Assembly (NCBI GenBank): GCA_015180985.1
Contig: CP054185.1
Span: 2,975,225-3,039,224, forward strand
Reading direction: 5' to 3'
DNA from: Flammeovirgaceae bacterium
GTDB lineage: Bacteria; Bacteroidota; Bacteroidia; Cytophagales; Cyclobacteriaceae
DNA: 64,000 nt
Shown one piece after another: positions 51,977 to 61,887 of the stretch. Under the pieces are notes generated by a model. That model ran no database searches, was not told the DNA's origin, and worked only from the letters and a program-made list of their open reading frames with translations. How positions within the stretch are numbered: the stretch's first letter is position 1; every line of letters begins with the position of its first letter. The translations under genes were made by a program, and so were the position numbers.

Positions 51977-52572
51977 AAACAGACAACAAACTAATTGGAG
52001 CAGGGCTTTTGACAGCAATTGCCGCTTCATTGTGTTGCATTACACCAGTCTTGGCTCTCATTGCAGGGACAAGCGGACTTGCTTCAACTTTTTCTTGGCT
52101 TGAACCTTTCCGACCGTATTTTATCGGTTTGACAATTTTGGTTCTTGGTTTTGCTTGGTATCAAAAGTTGAAACCAAAAAAACAAATTAACTGTAACTGT
52201 GAAACAGAAGTAAAACCTAAATTCATTCAATCAAAAAAGTTTTTAGGAATTGTAACAGCATTTGCAATCGTTATGCTTGCCTTTCCACACTACTCCAACA
52301 TTTTCTATCCAAAGTCAGAAAAGCAAATCATAGTAGTAGACAAATCCAATATTCAAAAAGTAGAATTTACCATTAGCGGAATGACTTGTGCAAGTTGTGG
52401 CGAACACGTAAATCACGAAGTAAATAAATTGACAGGAATAATAAGTTCAAACGCTTCATACGAAAATGGAAACGCAATTGTAGAATTTGACAACTCAAAA
52501 ACTAACATTGCAGACATTGAAAAAGCAATTAACTCAACAGGATATTCTGTAACCGACAAAAAAGAAAATTAA
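51973..52572 (+). CDS. merTP: Cassette C19: mercuric transport fusion MerTP
   Basis: A 199-aa fusion. The N-terminal MerT-like part has membrane segments and the vicinal Cys pair in AASLCCITPVLALIAG, plus a NCNCE motif; the C-terminal MerP-like heavy-metal-associated domain has GMTCASCGEHV. It imports Hg(II) into the cytosol, normally for reduction by MerA. No merA is in the cassette, so the end point must be a chromosomal reductase or another sink. Confidence 0.92.
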   Translation: MKTDNKLIGAGLLTAIAASLCCITPVLALIAGTSGLASTFSWLEPFRPYFIGLTILVLGFAWYQKLKPKKQINCNCETEVKPKFIQSKKFLGIVTAFAIVMLAFPHYSNIFYPKSEKQIIVVDKSNIQKVEFTISGMTCASCGEHVNHEVNKLTGIISSNASYENGNAIVEFDNSKTNIADIEKAINSTGYSVTDKKEN

Positions 52573-52573
52573 A

Positions 52574-52780
52574 ATGGAAGTAATATTACAATCAACAATC
52601 ACTTGCCCCAACTGCGGACACAAAAAAGAAGAAACAATGCCGACAGACGCTTGTCAATATTTTTACGAATGTGAAAAATGTAAGCAAGTTCTTAAACCAA
52701 AACAAGGCGACTGTTGTGTATATTGCAGTTACGGAAGTGTAGCTTGTCCACCAATTCAGCAAGACAAAAAATGTTGCTAA
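52574..52780 (+). CDS. Cassette C19: GDCCVxC-motif Cys-rich small protein
   Basis: A 68-aa protein with CPNCGHKK, a YECEKCKQVLKPKQGDCCVY core containing the named GDCCVYC motif, and a final KKCC. Small proteins of this family accompany mer operons in Bacteroidota and other phyla and probably bind metal by thiols. It starts 1 bp after the merTP stop and ends the operon. Confidence 0.9.
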   Translation: MEVILQSTITCPNCGHKKEETMPTDACQYFYECEKCKQVLKPKQGDCCVYCSYGSVACPPIQQDKKCC

Positions 52781-52802
52781 CGGACAGAAATAAAGAAGCC
52801 CA

Positions 52803-52939
52803 GCCACTAACAGCGGTTTGGCGTAATGGCGGGTGTATTGCTTCGTATGACAGTTTTGTGGTAGGTTCAAGTGCAGTGCTTCGATTGAACTTTTGTGCTA
52901 AAAATCCGCCACTACGCCAAGCCGCAAAACGTTACCACC
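52803..52939 (+). repeat. attC-like site C19/C20
   Basis: GCCACTAAC ends C19 (start GTTAGTGGC). GGTTTGGCGTAATGGCGG pairs with CCGCCACTACGCCAAGCC. Core AAACGTT; GTTACCACC starts C20. Confidence 0.9.
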
Positions 52940-52965
52940 AATGCTAAAAGACGACACACTAGAAA

Positions 52966-53727
52966 ATGAATTTAGAATTTGAAATATACGCTGAACAGCT
53001 AAAGTCATACTTATATAGACTGACAGCAAATAAAGAAGATGCGGAAGATTTGCTGCATGACACTTTTATAAAGGCTCATGAGAAAATTGAAACCTTTAAG
53101 GGAAATTCATCTTTAAAAACTTGGGTGTTTAGTATTGCTACCAATCTTGCCAAGGACAATCAAAGAGTTAAAAATCGTTGGGACTTAGATGTTCAAGACA
53201 AATGCAAAAATGCGGCAGTCGAAAACCCGAAAGTTGCGGAAAGAATAGTTTTATCGTTTAATAGCCAATCGGACTTACACTTTGAATTAAAGGAACATAT
53301 CAACTATTGCTTCACTTGTGTTGCCAAAAACCTGACTTTGGAGAAACAAATAGCAATAATTTTAAAAGAAATATATGATTTCAAACGGACTGAAATTGCC
53401 AAAATACTGAATGTAACAGAAGGTGTGGTAAAACACCTATTGCATGACGGCAGAAAAGAACTTCAATTAAAATATGAAAACAGATGTGCTCTGATTAACA
53501 AAACCGGGGTATGTTATCAATGTGCTGAGTTAAACGACTATTTACAAACCGAGAAAAATTCAACTGAAAAAATTTCCAAATTAGGTTTAAGTCGGGATAA
53601 ATCACCAGAAGAAAACCTTAAGCTGCGATTTCAAATCATCAATCAAATCAACCCTTTACACAGCAATGGTGCCGACTTAGAAGACACTATAATGCAAATA
53701 TTAAGAGAAACCATAATTGACCGGTAG
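52966..53727 (+). CDS. Cassette C20: ECF-like sigma-70 factor with Cys-containing C-terminal extension
   Basis: A 253-aa protein. Region 2 (YLYRLTANKEDAEDLLHDTF, then FKGNSSLKTWVFSIATNLAK) and region 4 (LTLEKQIAIILKEIYDFKRT, EIAKILNVTEGVVKHLLHDG) are clear. The region between them has CxxC (NYCFTCVAK), and the ~65-residue extension has another (GVCYQCAEL). No anti-sigma is adjacent. May drive the two enzyme genes that follow; a metal- or redox-sensing role for the Cys pairs is a guess. Confidence 0.85.
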   Translation: MNLEFEIYAEQLKSYLYRLTANKEDAEDLLHDTFIKAHEKIETFKGNSSLKTWVFSIATNLAKDNQRVKNRWDLDVQDKCKNAAVENPKVAERIVLSFNSQSDLHFELKEHINYCFTCVAKNLTLEKQIAIILKEIYDFKRTEIAKILNVTEGVVKHLLHDGRKELQLKYENRCALINKTGVCYQCAELNDYLQTEKNSTEKISKLGLSRDKSPEENLKLRFQIINQINPLHSNGADLEDTIMQILRETIIDR

Positions 53728-53809
53728 TTTCCGACCGTTTTAATGGCTCAAAACGTCTAATGAAGAAAACACAATAAAGACGTTTTTAACATTAACTCTA
53801 ATTTCAATT

Positions 53810-54691
53810 ATGACGACAACAACAAACGGCAAATCCAATCAACCTAAATGGCTCGATAAAAACGAGTATCCATTTAAAAATCATTTTTTCACCTTGCCTG
53901 AGGGAAATATGCACTATGTGGACGAAGGGGAAGGAGACCCCATAGTAATGGTGCATGGCAACCCAGCATGGAGTTTTGAGTTTAGAAATGTGATTAAGGA
54001 AATGTCCAAAACACATCGCTGTTTAGCTCCTGACCATATTGGGTTTGGGCTATCGGACAAACCTGAAAATTGGACGTACCTACCCGAACAACACGCCAAA
54101 AACTTTGAGCTTTGGATGGACAGCTTGGATTTACACAATATTACCCTTGTTGTAAATGACTGGGGTGGCCCTATTGGACTATCTTATGCCCTTAAACATC
54201 CTGAGAGAATAAAGAAAATTGTCATTTTGAACACATGGCTTTGGAGTGTAGAAAATGACCCGCATTTCAAAAAGTTCAGCAATTTTATGGGAAGCTGGTT
54301 TGGACGACTTCTGATAAAAAGATTTAATTTCTTTGGCAAACAAGTGGTTAAGAAAGCTGTTGGCGACTCAAAGAAATTGAGCAAAAATATACACAAGCAT
54401 TACTATCTTCATTTGGAAACACCTGCACAACGAAAAGGATGTTACGTTTTCCCAAAACAAATCATCGGCTCAAGCAAGTGGTTAGACAGTTTGTGGCAAC
54501 AGAAAGACAAAATCATCAGTATTCCCACAACCTTTGTATGGGGTATGAAAGATATTGCTTTCAGAGAACAGGATTTGAACTTTTGGCTTGACAATTGGAA
54601 AAATACAACTGTAGTCAAACTTCCTGAAATAGGGCATTTCCCGCAAGAAGAAGCACCAGAAGAAGTAATTAAGGTTTTAAAAGCAAAGTAA
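53810..54691 (+). CDS. Cassette C20: haloalkane-dehalogenase-like alpha/beta hydrolase
   Basis: A 293-aa alpha/beta hydrolase. Oxyanion motif VHGNPAWSFE, nucleophile Asp in LVVNDWGGPIG (Asp rather than Ser, as in haloalkane dehalogenases and fluoroacetate dehalogenases), acid in FVWGMKDIAF and His in LPEIGHFPQEE. The Trp after the nucleophile (DWGG) fits the halide-binding site of HLDs. Substrate unverified. No signal peptide. Confidence 0.88.
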   Translation: MTTTTNGKSNQPKWLDKNEYPFKNHFFTLPEGNMHYVDEGEGDPIVMVHGNPAWSFEFRNVIKEMSKTHRCLAPDHIGFGLSDKPENWTYLPEQHAKNFELWMDSLDLHNITLVVNDWGGPIGLSYALKHPERIKKIVILNTWLWSVENDPHFKKFSNFMGSWFGRLLIKRFNFFGKQVVKKAVGDSKKLSKNIHKHYYLHLETPAQRKGCYVFPKQIIGSSKWLDSLWQQKDKIISIPTTFVWGMKDIAFREQDLNFWLDNWKNTTVVKLPEIGHFPQEEAPEEVIKVLKAK

Positions 54692-54700
54692 TTTAAAAAA

Positions 54701-55852
54701 ATGAAAAGTGTTTATCGTAAGAGTAGGGTTCTAAAACTAGCTGCTCTTATACTATATTTATCAATTTTTGAAACAGCATCAGGACAAGATAATACCGACA
54801 AAAGCATGACTGAGAAAGAAAAATCACTTCAGGCCGTTTTAGATAAAACGGTTGATAATAAAAAAGTGTTTGGGGCATCTTTTGCCTTCAAAAAAGACAC
54901 TTTAACTTGGCAAGGTTCATCGGGGAATATGAGCATAGACCAACCCTATTTTATTGCAAGTACAACCAAACTTTTTACAACTGCGATTATCTTGAAACTA
55001 AGGGCAGATGGCAAATTAAATCTTGATGACAAAATCAGCAAATACATTGAACAATCAATCTTATCGGGACTGCATGTTTATAAAGGGAAAGACTATTCTC
55101 AAGAACTAACTATTCAACATTTGCTTTCTCATACTTCGGGCTTACCAGACTATTTTCAAGACAAAGGCTCCAATGGTAAAAGTCTGGAAGACGAGTTGAT
55201 AAGTGGCCATGACCAATACTGGACTTTTGAGCAGACTATAGAGAGAACCAAATCAATTGAACCTCATTTTGCACCGGGTAGAAAGGGAAAGGCTCATTAT
55301 TCAGATGCTAATTTTCAACTTTTGGGTAAAATAATTGAGAACATAACTCACAAGCCGTATACTGAAAACTGCCAAGACATAATTATTAAACCACTTGGCT
55401 TGATAAACACCTATCTATATCAAGACTCAACTGACAAAACACCTAAAACATTATATTACAAAAGCACTGAGTTAAATATACCCAAAGCAATGACTTCATT
55501 TGGGGCAGACGGTGGTATCGTTTCTACTTCAAACGATATGCTTATTTTTATTGAAGCATTTTTTATAGGCAAATTATTTCCACAGACTTACATTGACGAA
55601 TTGCAAGAATGGAACAGAATCTTTTTTCCAATGCAATCCGGTATCGGAATTCATTTATTCAAGCTTCCTTGGATTTTTAATCCGACAGGTGCTGTACCAT
55701 ACTTCATTGGCCATTCAGGACTTTCGGGTGCTTTGGCATATTACAGTCCGAAAGAAAATATCTTCATAGTTGGAACCGTAAATCAAGTTGCAAACCCTGA
55801 GATTTCCTTTAAGACAATGATTAAATTAACTCAACAAATAAAGAAACAATGA
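54701..55852 (+). CDS. Cassette C20: exported serine hydrolase, beta-lactamase class C-like
   Basis: A 383-aa protein with a signal peptide (LAALILYLSIFETASGQ). Serine beta-lactamase/PBP-like fold: SxxK as ASTTKLFTT, Tyr motif HYSDANFQLLGKII (usually YSN/YxN) and a late HSGLSGA in the KTG position, as in esterase EstB-type class C relatives. Could act on peptides or esters; resistance to beta-lactams cannot be claimed. It starts 9 bp after the hydrolase. Confidence 0.87.
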   Translation: MKSVYRKSRVLKLAALILYLSIFETASGQDNTDKSMTEKEKSLQAVLDKTVDNKKVFGASFAFKKDTLTWQGSSGNMSIDQPYFIASTTKLFTTAIILKLRADGKLNLDDKISKYIEQSILSGLHVYKGKDYSQELTIQHLLSHTSGLPDYFQDKGSNGKSLEDELISGHDQYWTFEQTIERTKSIEPHFAPGRKGKAHYSDANFQLLGKIIENITHKPYTENCQDIIIKPLGLINTYLYQDSTDKTPKTLYYKSTELNIPKAMTSFGADGGIVSTSNDMLIFIEAFFIGKLFPQTYIDELQEWNRIFFPMQSGIGIHLFKLPWIFNPTGAVPYFIGHSGLSGALAYYSPKENIFIVGTVNQVANPEISFKTMIKLTQQIKKQ

Positions 55853-55860
55853 GAAGCACT

Positions 55861-55996
55861 GGTGGTAACAGCGTGTTGCCTCAATTGGCGGTGACGTGCT
55901 AAATTGAAGCTGAGTGCTCCTATCAAACTTTAGTGCAGTTTGACAGTGAAGTGCTCCGAAATCGCCAACTGCGGCAACACGCAAAACGTTGGGTGC
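55861..55996 (+). repeat. attC-like site C20/C21
   Basis: GGTGGTAAC ends C20 (start GTTACCACC). CGTGTTGCCTCAATTGGCG pairs with CGCCAACTGCGGCAACACG. Core AAACGTT; GTTGGGTGC starts C21. Confidence 0.9.
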
Positions 55997-57862
55997 AAGC
56001 TTAAAAAACGACAACACAAAGAAATTACGATATGGGATTTTACTTTAGAAAATCAAAAGGTTTACTCGGTGGACTTTTCCGACTGAACTTCTCAAAACGG
56101 GGCGTTGGTGTCTCGACAGGTGTTAAAGGTGCAAGATTTGTAGTTGGACCAGCAGGGACATATGTTCACCTTGGACGGAAAGGTTTTTATTACAAAAAAT
56201 ATCTTGGTAAAGGACTTTTTAAATCTGACAAAGAGAAAGAACAATATAACCAATTAGCCAAAGATTTTCATATTCCAGCGGCTGACGAAATTCCTGCAAC
56301 AATTACAACGAGCAATTTTGACAGAATTACAGATAGCGAATCTACTGACTTTATAAATGAATTACAGGAAAAAGATAAAAAGATACGACTGCAAAAGATT
56401 TTGGGTTTATATCCTTCAATCATCATTTTATTATTTGTTGCTTACAAATTATTTGAAGTAACAAACACTATTGAAGAGCATCAGAACTTTGCTACAATCA
56501 AAAATGAAACCGTAAACCTTAGAGACCAACCCAAAACCGAAAACTCAAAAATTCTTGACAAATCTCACAAAGGTGATAAGTTTGTTTTACTTGGAGAAAC
56601 TGAAAATCATTGGTTCAAAGTTTTAACTGCGAACAATGACACTGCTTATGTTCACGGTGACTTGGTAACAACATCAAATGAATTAATTAAATCAGAAACA
56701 ATAAGACGGTTTGATGACAATCCCAATATGAGATATATTTTATTTGGAACAGCTTTCATACCTCTCCTCCTTTTAAATCTTTTTCTATACAGTAACGATA
56801 AAAGAAGAAAATCTATTTTCATTACATACGAGCTTGATGAAATTGTTCAAGAATTACAAAAAGATATGCTTACAGGATTTAAACAGTTTACAAACTCAAA
56901 TAAAAAATGGCAAGTAGTAAATGCTCGTAGAACAAATGATGCAAAATACAGTGCAGGAGCTACTGTAACAGTAGACAGAAAAGAAATAAAGGAAATTTCA
57001 AGTCACAAATTGCCGTCTCCTTTTTTTGAAACGAATGTCAAAATACCATTTATAGGATTGCAAAATACCGAGCTTTACTTTCTGCCTGACCGCTTATTGC
57101 TCAAACGAAACAATAAATTTGCAGCAGTTCAATACAGTAATCTAAACATTGACATTTTGCCAGTAAGTTTTAGGGAATATAATGGGGTTCCATCTGATGC
57201 AACAGTTGCAGATTACACTTATAAATATGTAAATAAAAGTGGCGGAGCAGATAGGAGATTTTCAAATAATCCAAGAATCCCAATTTGCGCTTATACTGAA
57301 TACCACTTTTCATCTGATGAAGGAATTAATGAAATAATTATGCCATCAAAGTCAGATGCTTTAGATGATTTTGTAATACAGTTAAGGACTATTGGAAAAC
57401 TCCAAAGTGGAAATTTAGGTCGTAACATAAATAATTCAGCTTCCCAATTTTCAACTTCAACATTCACAAACTACGACATTCCTGAATATGACCCCCTTTT
57501 TCAAGAAGCTGCTGAATTAGTTGTTTTGCATCAATCAGCTTCGACATCACTAATTCAAAGGAAATTAAAATTGGGATACAATCGAGCGGGCAGAATTATG
57601 GATGAATTAGAGCAAGCAAAAATTGTTGGAAGATTTGATGATTCTAATGGCAGAGAACTTTTAATAAAAGACCAAGATGAATTGAATAGAGTTCTTTCAA
57701 GCTTATCAAGTAAATTACCCACTTCTATAAGCACTTCAAATGTGAAGGGAACATTATCAAAAGAGTATTTCAATTTACTATCTGACTTATCAAAGCATCT
57801 TTCAGACATAACTGATAAATTAAAATTTGATGAAGCATTTACAGATTGTAAGCTCCCCCTTT

Positions 57863-58125
57863 TTAGGACAACTCTAAATTAGAAAATTTATTCATTGTTA
57901 TCATAGTAACCGGCTGTGGGTTTGTGGGAAACTCGTTTCGAGTTTTCCATAAATCCACTGCCAGCATGTCCGCAGGACTGCGACCTTCTAGCGCGTCATG
58001 GGGACGGTGGTAGTTATAATCATTCATCCACTCGTCTGCCAGGATTCTAACCTGGGTCAGCGATTCGAATACGTATGCATCAAGCACATCCTTCCGAAAG
58101 CTCCCATTAAAACGCTCGATGTATG
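57863..58125 (-). pseudogene. IS3 copy A orfB, C-terminal fragment
   Basis: C-terminal end of the integrase-type transposase ([36 protein letters not shown]) cut from the rest by copy B. Its upstream part resumes at 59369. No intact reading frame joins them. Confidence 0.88.
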
Positions 58126-58141
58126 TGTAAGCTCCCCCTTT

Positions 58142-59048
58142 TTAGGACAACTCTAAATTAGAAAATTTATTCATTGTTATCATAGTAACCGGCTGTGGGT
58201 TTGTGGGAAACTCGTTTCGAGTTTTCCATAAATCCACTGCCAGCATGTCCGCAGGACTGCGACCTTCTAGCGCGTCATGGGGACGGTGGTAGTTATAATC
58301 ATTCATCCACTCGTCTGCCAGGATTCTAACCTGGGTCAGCGATTCGAATACGTATGCATCAAGCACATCCTTCCGAAAGCTCCCATTAAAACGCTCGATG
58401 TATGCATTTTGGGAAGGTTTGCCTGGTTGAATGAATTGTAAATGGATACCATTCTCCTCGCACCATAAGCCAAGTTTGCTTGATATGAATTCGGGCCCAT
58501 TATCAACCCTGATTCGCTTGGGTTTCCCTCTCCACCCAATGACTTGTTCCAGCACCCGTATCACCCGTTCGGCTCTCATTGAGGTGTCCACTTCAATAGC
58601 CAGAGCCTCGCGGTTAAAGTCATCCAGCAGGTTCAGCACCCTGAACTTACGACCTGACAAAAGAGAATCACTCATAAAATCCATCGACCATTTTGCATTG
58701 ATATGGCTAACCGCCTCCAGGGGCTGGAGCGCGCGTGCCGGTAACCTCTTTTTCCTTTTCGCTTCATATTCAATTTCAATAGTTTATACACCCGGTGGAT
58801 GCGTTTATGGTTCCATAATAATCCTTCCTTTCGTATCCTGAAGTACATTTTCCAAAACCCTCCGTAGGCCGTTTCTCCGCTAAATCCTGAAGTTTGTCAA
58901 TCACCACATGATCGTCCTTCTTACTTTGGTAGTAGTAAACCGAACGTGAGATATCCATCACTTTACAGGCCCGACCGAGGCTGACTTTAAATGTCGTTCT
59001 CAGATGGTCTACATGGGTTCGCTTCTCAGCGGGCCTTAATACTTTTTT
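58142..59048 (-). pseudogene. IS3 copy B orfB transposase (DDE), with two frameshifts
   Basis: Reached from orfA by a -1 slip at AAAAAAG (59042-59048). DDE residues: D in [11 protein letters not shown] in RVDNGPEFIS and E in [11 protein letters not shown]. The frame breaks twice, near 58848-58851 and 58774-58776, both inside short A-runs of the coding strand where one extra A would restore the IS3 sequence. Copy A has the same two breaks. Confidence 0.85.
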
Positions 59049-59302
59049 CCCAAAACATCTTTAAGCATCTTGTTGTCCAGGGCCAGGTCGGCATACATCT
59101 GCTTGAGTTTCCGGTTTTCTTCCTCAAGTTCCTTAACCCGCTTGAGTTCGCTCATCTCCATGCCCCCGTATTTTGCCTTCCAGTTATAAATGGTGGCTTT
59201 CGAAATCCCCTGATCGCGGGCAATATCCTGGATGTTTTTGCCAGCATCAAACTCCTTGAGAATGTTGAAAATCTGGACTTCGGTGAATCGTGTTCTTTTC
59301 AT
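59036..59302 (-). CDS. IS3 copy B orfA
   Basis: An 88-aa HTH protein (FTEVQIFNILKEFDAGKNIQ, GISKATIYNWKAKYGGM) with a leucine-zipper-like tail (LKRVKELEEENRKLKQMY). The A6G slip site lies near its stop, the usual place for orfA-orfB frameshifting in IS3-family elements. Confidence 0.92.
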   Translation of the reverse strand: MKRTRFTEVQIFNILKEFDAGKNIQDIARDQGISKATIYNWKAKYGGMEMSELKRVKELEEENRKLKQMYADLALDNKMLKDVLGKKY

Positions 59303-59368
59303 AGTTAACAGTTTAAAGTTAGACCTTTTGTCTAATTCAAAACTGTCCTATTTTCGGGGGAGCTTACA

Positions 59369-60016
59369 TATGCATTTTGGGAAGGTTTGCCTGGTTGAAT
59401 GAATTGTAAATGGATACCATTCTCCTCGCACCATAAGCCAAGTTTGCTTGATATGAATTCGGGCCCATTATCAACCCTGATTCGCTTGGGTTTCCCTCTC
59501 CACCCAATGACTTGTTCCAGCACCCGTATCACCCGTTCGGCTCTCATTGAGGTGTCCACTTCAATAGCCAGAGCCTCGCGGTTAAAGTCATCCAGCAGGT
59601 TCAGCACCCTGAACTTACGACCTGACAAAAGAGAATCACTCATAAAATCCATCGACCAGCTTGCATTGATATGGCTAACCGCCTCCAGGGGCTGGAGCGC
59701 GCGTGCCGGTAACCTCTTTTTCCTTTTCGCTTCATATTCAATTTCAATAGTTTATACACCCGGTGGATGCGTTTATGGTTCCATAATAATCCTTCCTTTC
59801 GTATCCTGAAGTACATTTTCCAAAACCCTCCGTAGGCCGTTTCTCCGCTAAATCCTGAAGTTTGTCAATCACCACATGATCGTCCTTCTTACTTTGGTAG
59901 TAGTAAACCGAACGTGAGATATCCATCACTTTACAGGCCCGACCGAGGCTGACTTTAAATGTCGTTCTCAGATGGTCTACATGGGTTCGCTTCTCAGCGG
60001 GCCTTAATACTTTTTT
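59369..60016 (-). pseudogene. IS3 copy A orfB, N-terminal and central part
   Basis: Carries MDISRSVYYYQSKKDD, the two frameshifts (near 59816-59819 and 59742-59744) and the first two DDE aspartates, then stops in copy B. The third catalytic residue is lost from this piece. Confidence 0.87.
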
Positions 60017-60270
60017 CCCAAAACATCTTTAAGCATCTTGTTGTCCAGGGCCAGGTCGGCATACATCTGCTTGAGTTTCCGGTTTTCTTCCTCAAGTTCC
60101 TTAACCCGCTTGAGTTCGCTCATCTCCATGCCCCCGTATTTTGCCTTCCAGTTATAAATGGTGGCTTTCGAAATCCCCTGATCGCGGGCAATATCCTGGA
60201 TGTTTTTGCCAGCATCAAACTCCTTGAGAATGTTGAAAATCTGGACTTCGGTGAATCGTGTTCTTTTCAT
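60004..60270 (-). CDS. IS3 copy A orfA
   Basis: An 88-aa HTH protein identical to the copy B orfA product. Intact, but its orfB partner is cut and frameshifted, so copy A cannot make a full transposase. Confidence 0.9.
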   Translation of the reverse strand: MKRTRFTEVQIFNILKEFDAGKNIQDIARDQGISKATIYNWKAKYGGMEMSELKRVKELEEENRKLKQMYADLALDNKMLKDVLGKKY

Positions 60271-61742
60271 AGTTAACAGTTTAAAGTTAGACCTTTTGTC
60301 TAATTCAAAACTGTCCTATTTTCGGGGGAGCTTACAAGATAATTTTAAACATACATTAACTGAATCTACCCCCGAAACATTTGTTCCTTATTGTGTCCTT
60401 TACGATATGACACAAATTTTCAAAATTTTAACAAACGGAAAAATTATACTTGATAGCGTGGAAATGTCAGGATTAGTTCTTCTATCAATGAGAATTATTG
60501 AAACAGAAACAGATTTTTTATCGCTTGATTATGAAACAATAGCCAATTCGCATTCATCAGGAAAGTTTAAAAATATGGCTGACACAATTTTAGAAATTGC
60601 AGACAAAAGCAACCCTCTAAAAATTGACATTCAAGAAACCAAAGATGGAGAGCCAGTTTCCTCTACTAAAGTTCAAAACAATCTTTCTTTACCAGCTACA
60701 TTAAAGCTTTTAGACCATCCCCTTTTTGATGATTATGTTACAACTTTATATCGTTTTGCAACGATAATCGCAAAAGCTGATAATATAGTAACCAAAAAAG
60801 AAGAAACTGCCTTGAAAGAAATATATCAGATAACGCACAAACCAGTTCCAGAAGATGAAAACAAAGCAGTTAATATTTCAGAAGCTGAAGAATCAGAAAG
60901 CTTAGAACAAGTTTTGGCGGAACTTGAAAGTTTGATAGGACTTGATGATGTAAAGCGAGAAGTTAAGTCTTTAATCAACTTTATACAAATTCAAAAAGAA
61001 CGTGAAAAGCAAGGACTTAAAAACTCACAAGTATCTTACCATTGTGTTTTTACAGGCTCACCAGGAACAGGAAAAACTACAATTGCTCGTTTAGTTGCCA
61101 AAATTTACAAGCATTTAGGGATATTAGAGAAAGGTCAATTAGTAGAAACAGACCGTTCAGGACTTGTTGCAGAATATTTAGGTCAGACATCAACCAAAGT
61201 TGACAAAGTTGTTAAATCTGCTCTTGACGGAATCCTTTTTATAGATGAAGCTTATGCGTTAGTTGGACAAGGAAATGATGATTATGGGAAAGAAGCCGTT
61301 GCAGCTTTAATAAAACGAATGGAAGACAATCGAGACAAATTGGTTTTAATTGTAGCAGGATATTCGGAAGAAATGAAAACATTCATTGATACTAATCCCG
61401 GCTTCAAATCTCGGTTTAACAGATATATTCATTTCCCTGACTATACGCCAGACGAAATGATAAAAATTTATGAATTGCTATGTTCTAAATCTGAATATAA
61501 CATTTCACCAAGTGCTAAAACCCTTTTGACAGACGCTTTTAAACACCTTTACGAGACAAAAACAAAGGACTTTGGCAACGGTAGACTTGTAAGAAATATT
61601 TTTGAGAAGTCAATCGAAAACCAATCAAACAGAATTGCTTTGACAGACCAACAGTTGACTAAAGAGATATTAACAACAATAGAATCAGAAGACATACCAA
61701 ACGTGACAATATATGCAAGTTGACAAACAAACAAGAAAGCCA

Positions 61743-61878
61743 GCACCCAACAGGCGTTTGGCTCAATGGCGGGTGACGTGGTTAATTGAACATTCTACCT
61801 CGCATCAACTTTTGTGGTGTATTGACAGTTTTGTACTCCGAAATCCGCCACTGCGCCAAGCGCCAAAACGTTGGGCAC
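61743..61878 (+). repeat. attC-like site C21/C22
   Basis: GCACCCAAC ends C21 and matches its start GTTGGGTGC 5.8 kb upstream. GCGTTTGGCTCAATGGCGG pairs with CCGCCACTGCGCCAAGCGC. Core AAACGTT; GTTGGGCAC starts C22. Confidence 0.9.
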
Positions 61879-61887
61879 AATAGCCAA

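Larger units (their letters stand above)
58126..59368 (-). mobile_element. IS3-family element, copy B, inserted in copy A (1243 bp)
   Basis: Complete element with tips TGTAAGCTCCCCC and GGGGGAGCTTACA and a 4-bp duplication TATG (58122-58125 and 59369-59372), inside orfB of copy A. The two copies look nearly identical, so insertion was recent. Confidence 0.93.
57847..60336 (-). mobile_element. IS3-family element, copy A (1243 bp, interrupted by copy B)
   Basis: Tips TGTAAGCTCCCCC and GGGGGAGCTTACA, flanked by a 4-bp duplication AGAT (57843-57846 and 60337-60340). Without copy B and its TATG duplicate it is 1243 bp, the same as copy B. Terminal repeats are about 25 bp with a mismatched middle (TTTTT versus GAAAA). 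Genes run on the minus strand. Confidence 0.92.
56032..61723 (+). pseudogene. Cassette C21: giant DUF4236-SH3-FtsK-gamma-TerB-like-AAA+ protein, split by nested IS3-family elements
   Basis: Removing 57847-60336 plus one AGAT duplicate rejoins codon 605 (57846) to 60341 in frame, giving ~1065 aa. Order: DUF4236 (MGFYFRKSKGLLGGLFRLNF, 1-55); a membrane helix (LYPSIIILLFVAYKLFEV); SH3-like domain (VNLRDQPKTENSKILDKSHK); second helix; FtsK-gamma winged helix (ASTSLIQRKLKLGYNRAGRI); then, after the IS, a TerB-like helical domain (LYRFATIIAKADNIVTKKEE) and a CbbX/SpoVK-type AAA+ (Walker A GSPGTGKTTIARL, Walker B GILFIDEAYAL, sensor GNGRLVRNIFE). It may be a defence or stress sensor with an ATPase output (inference). 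Currently broken; the downstream piece might be made alone. Confidence 0.85.

Noticed and set aside
58431..58841. Plus-strand 136-aa ORFs inside the IS3 copies
   Set aside because: They are antisense to the transposase and repeat only because the IS is present twice.
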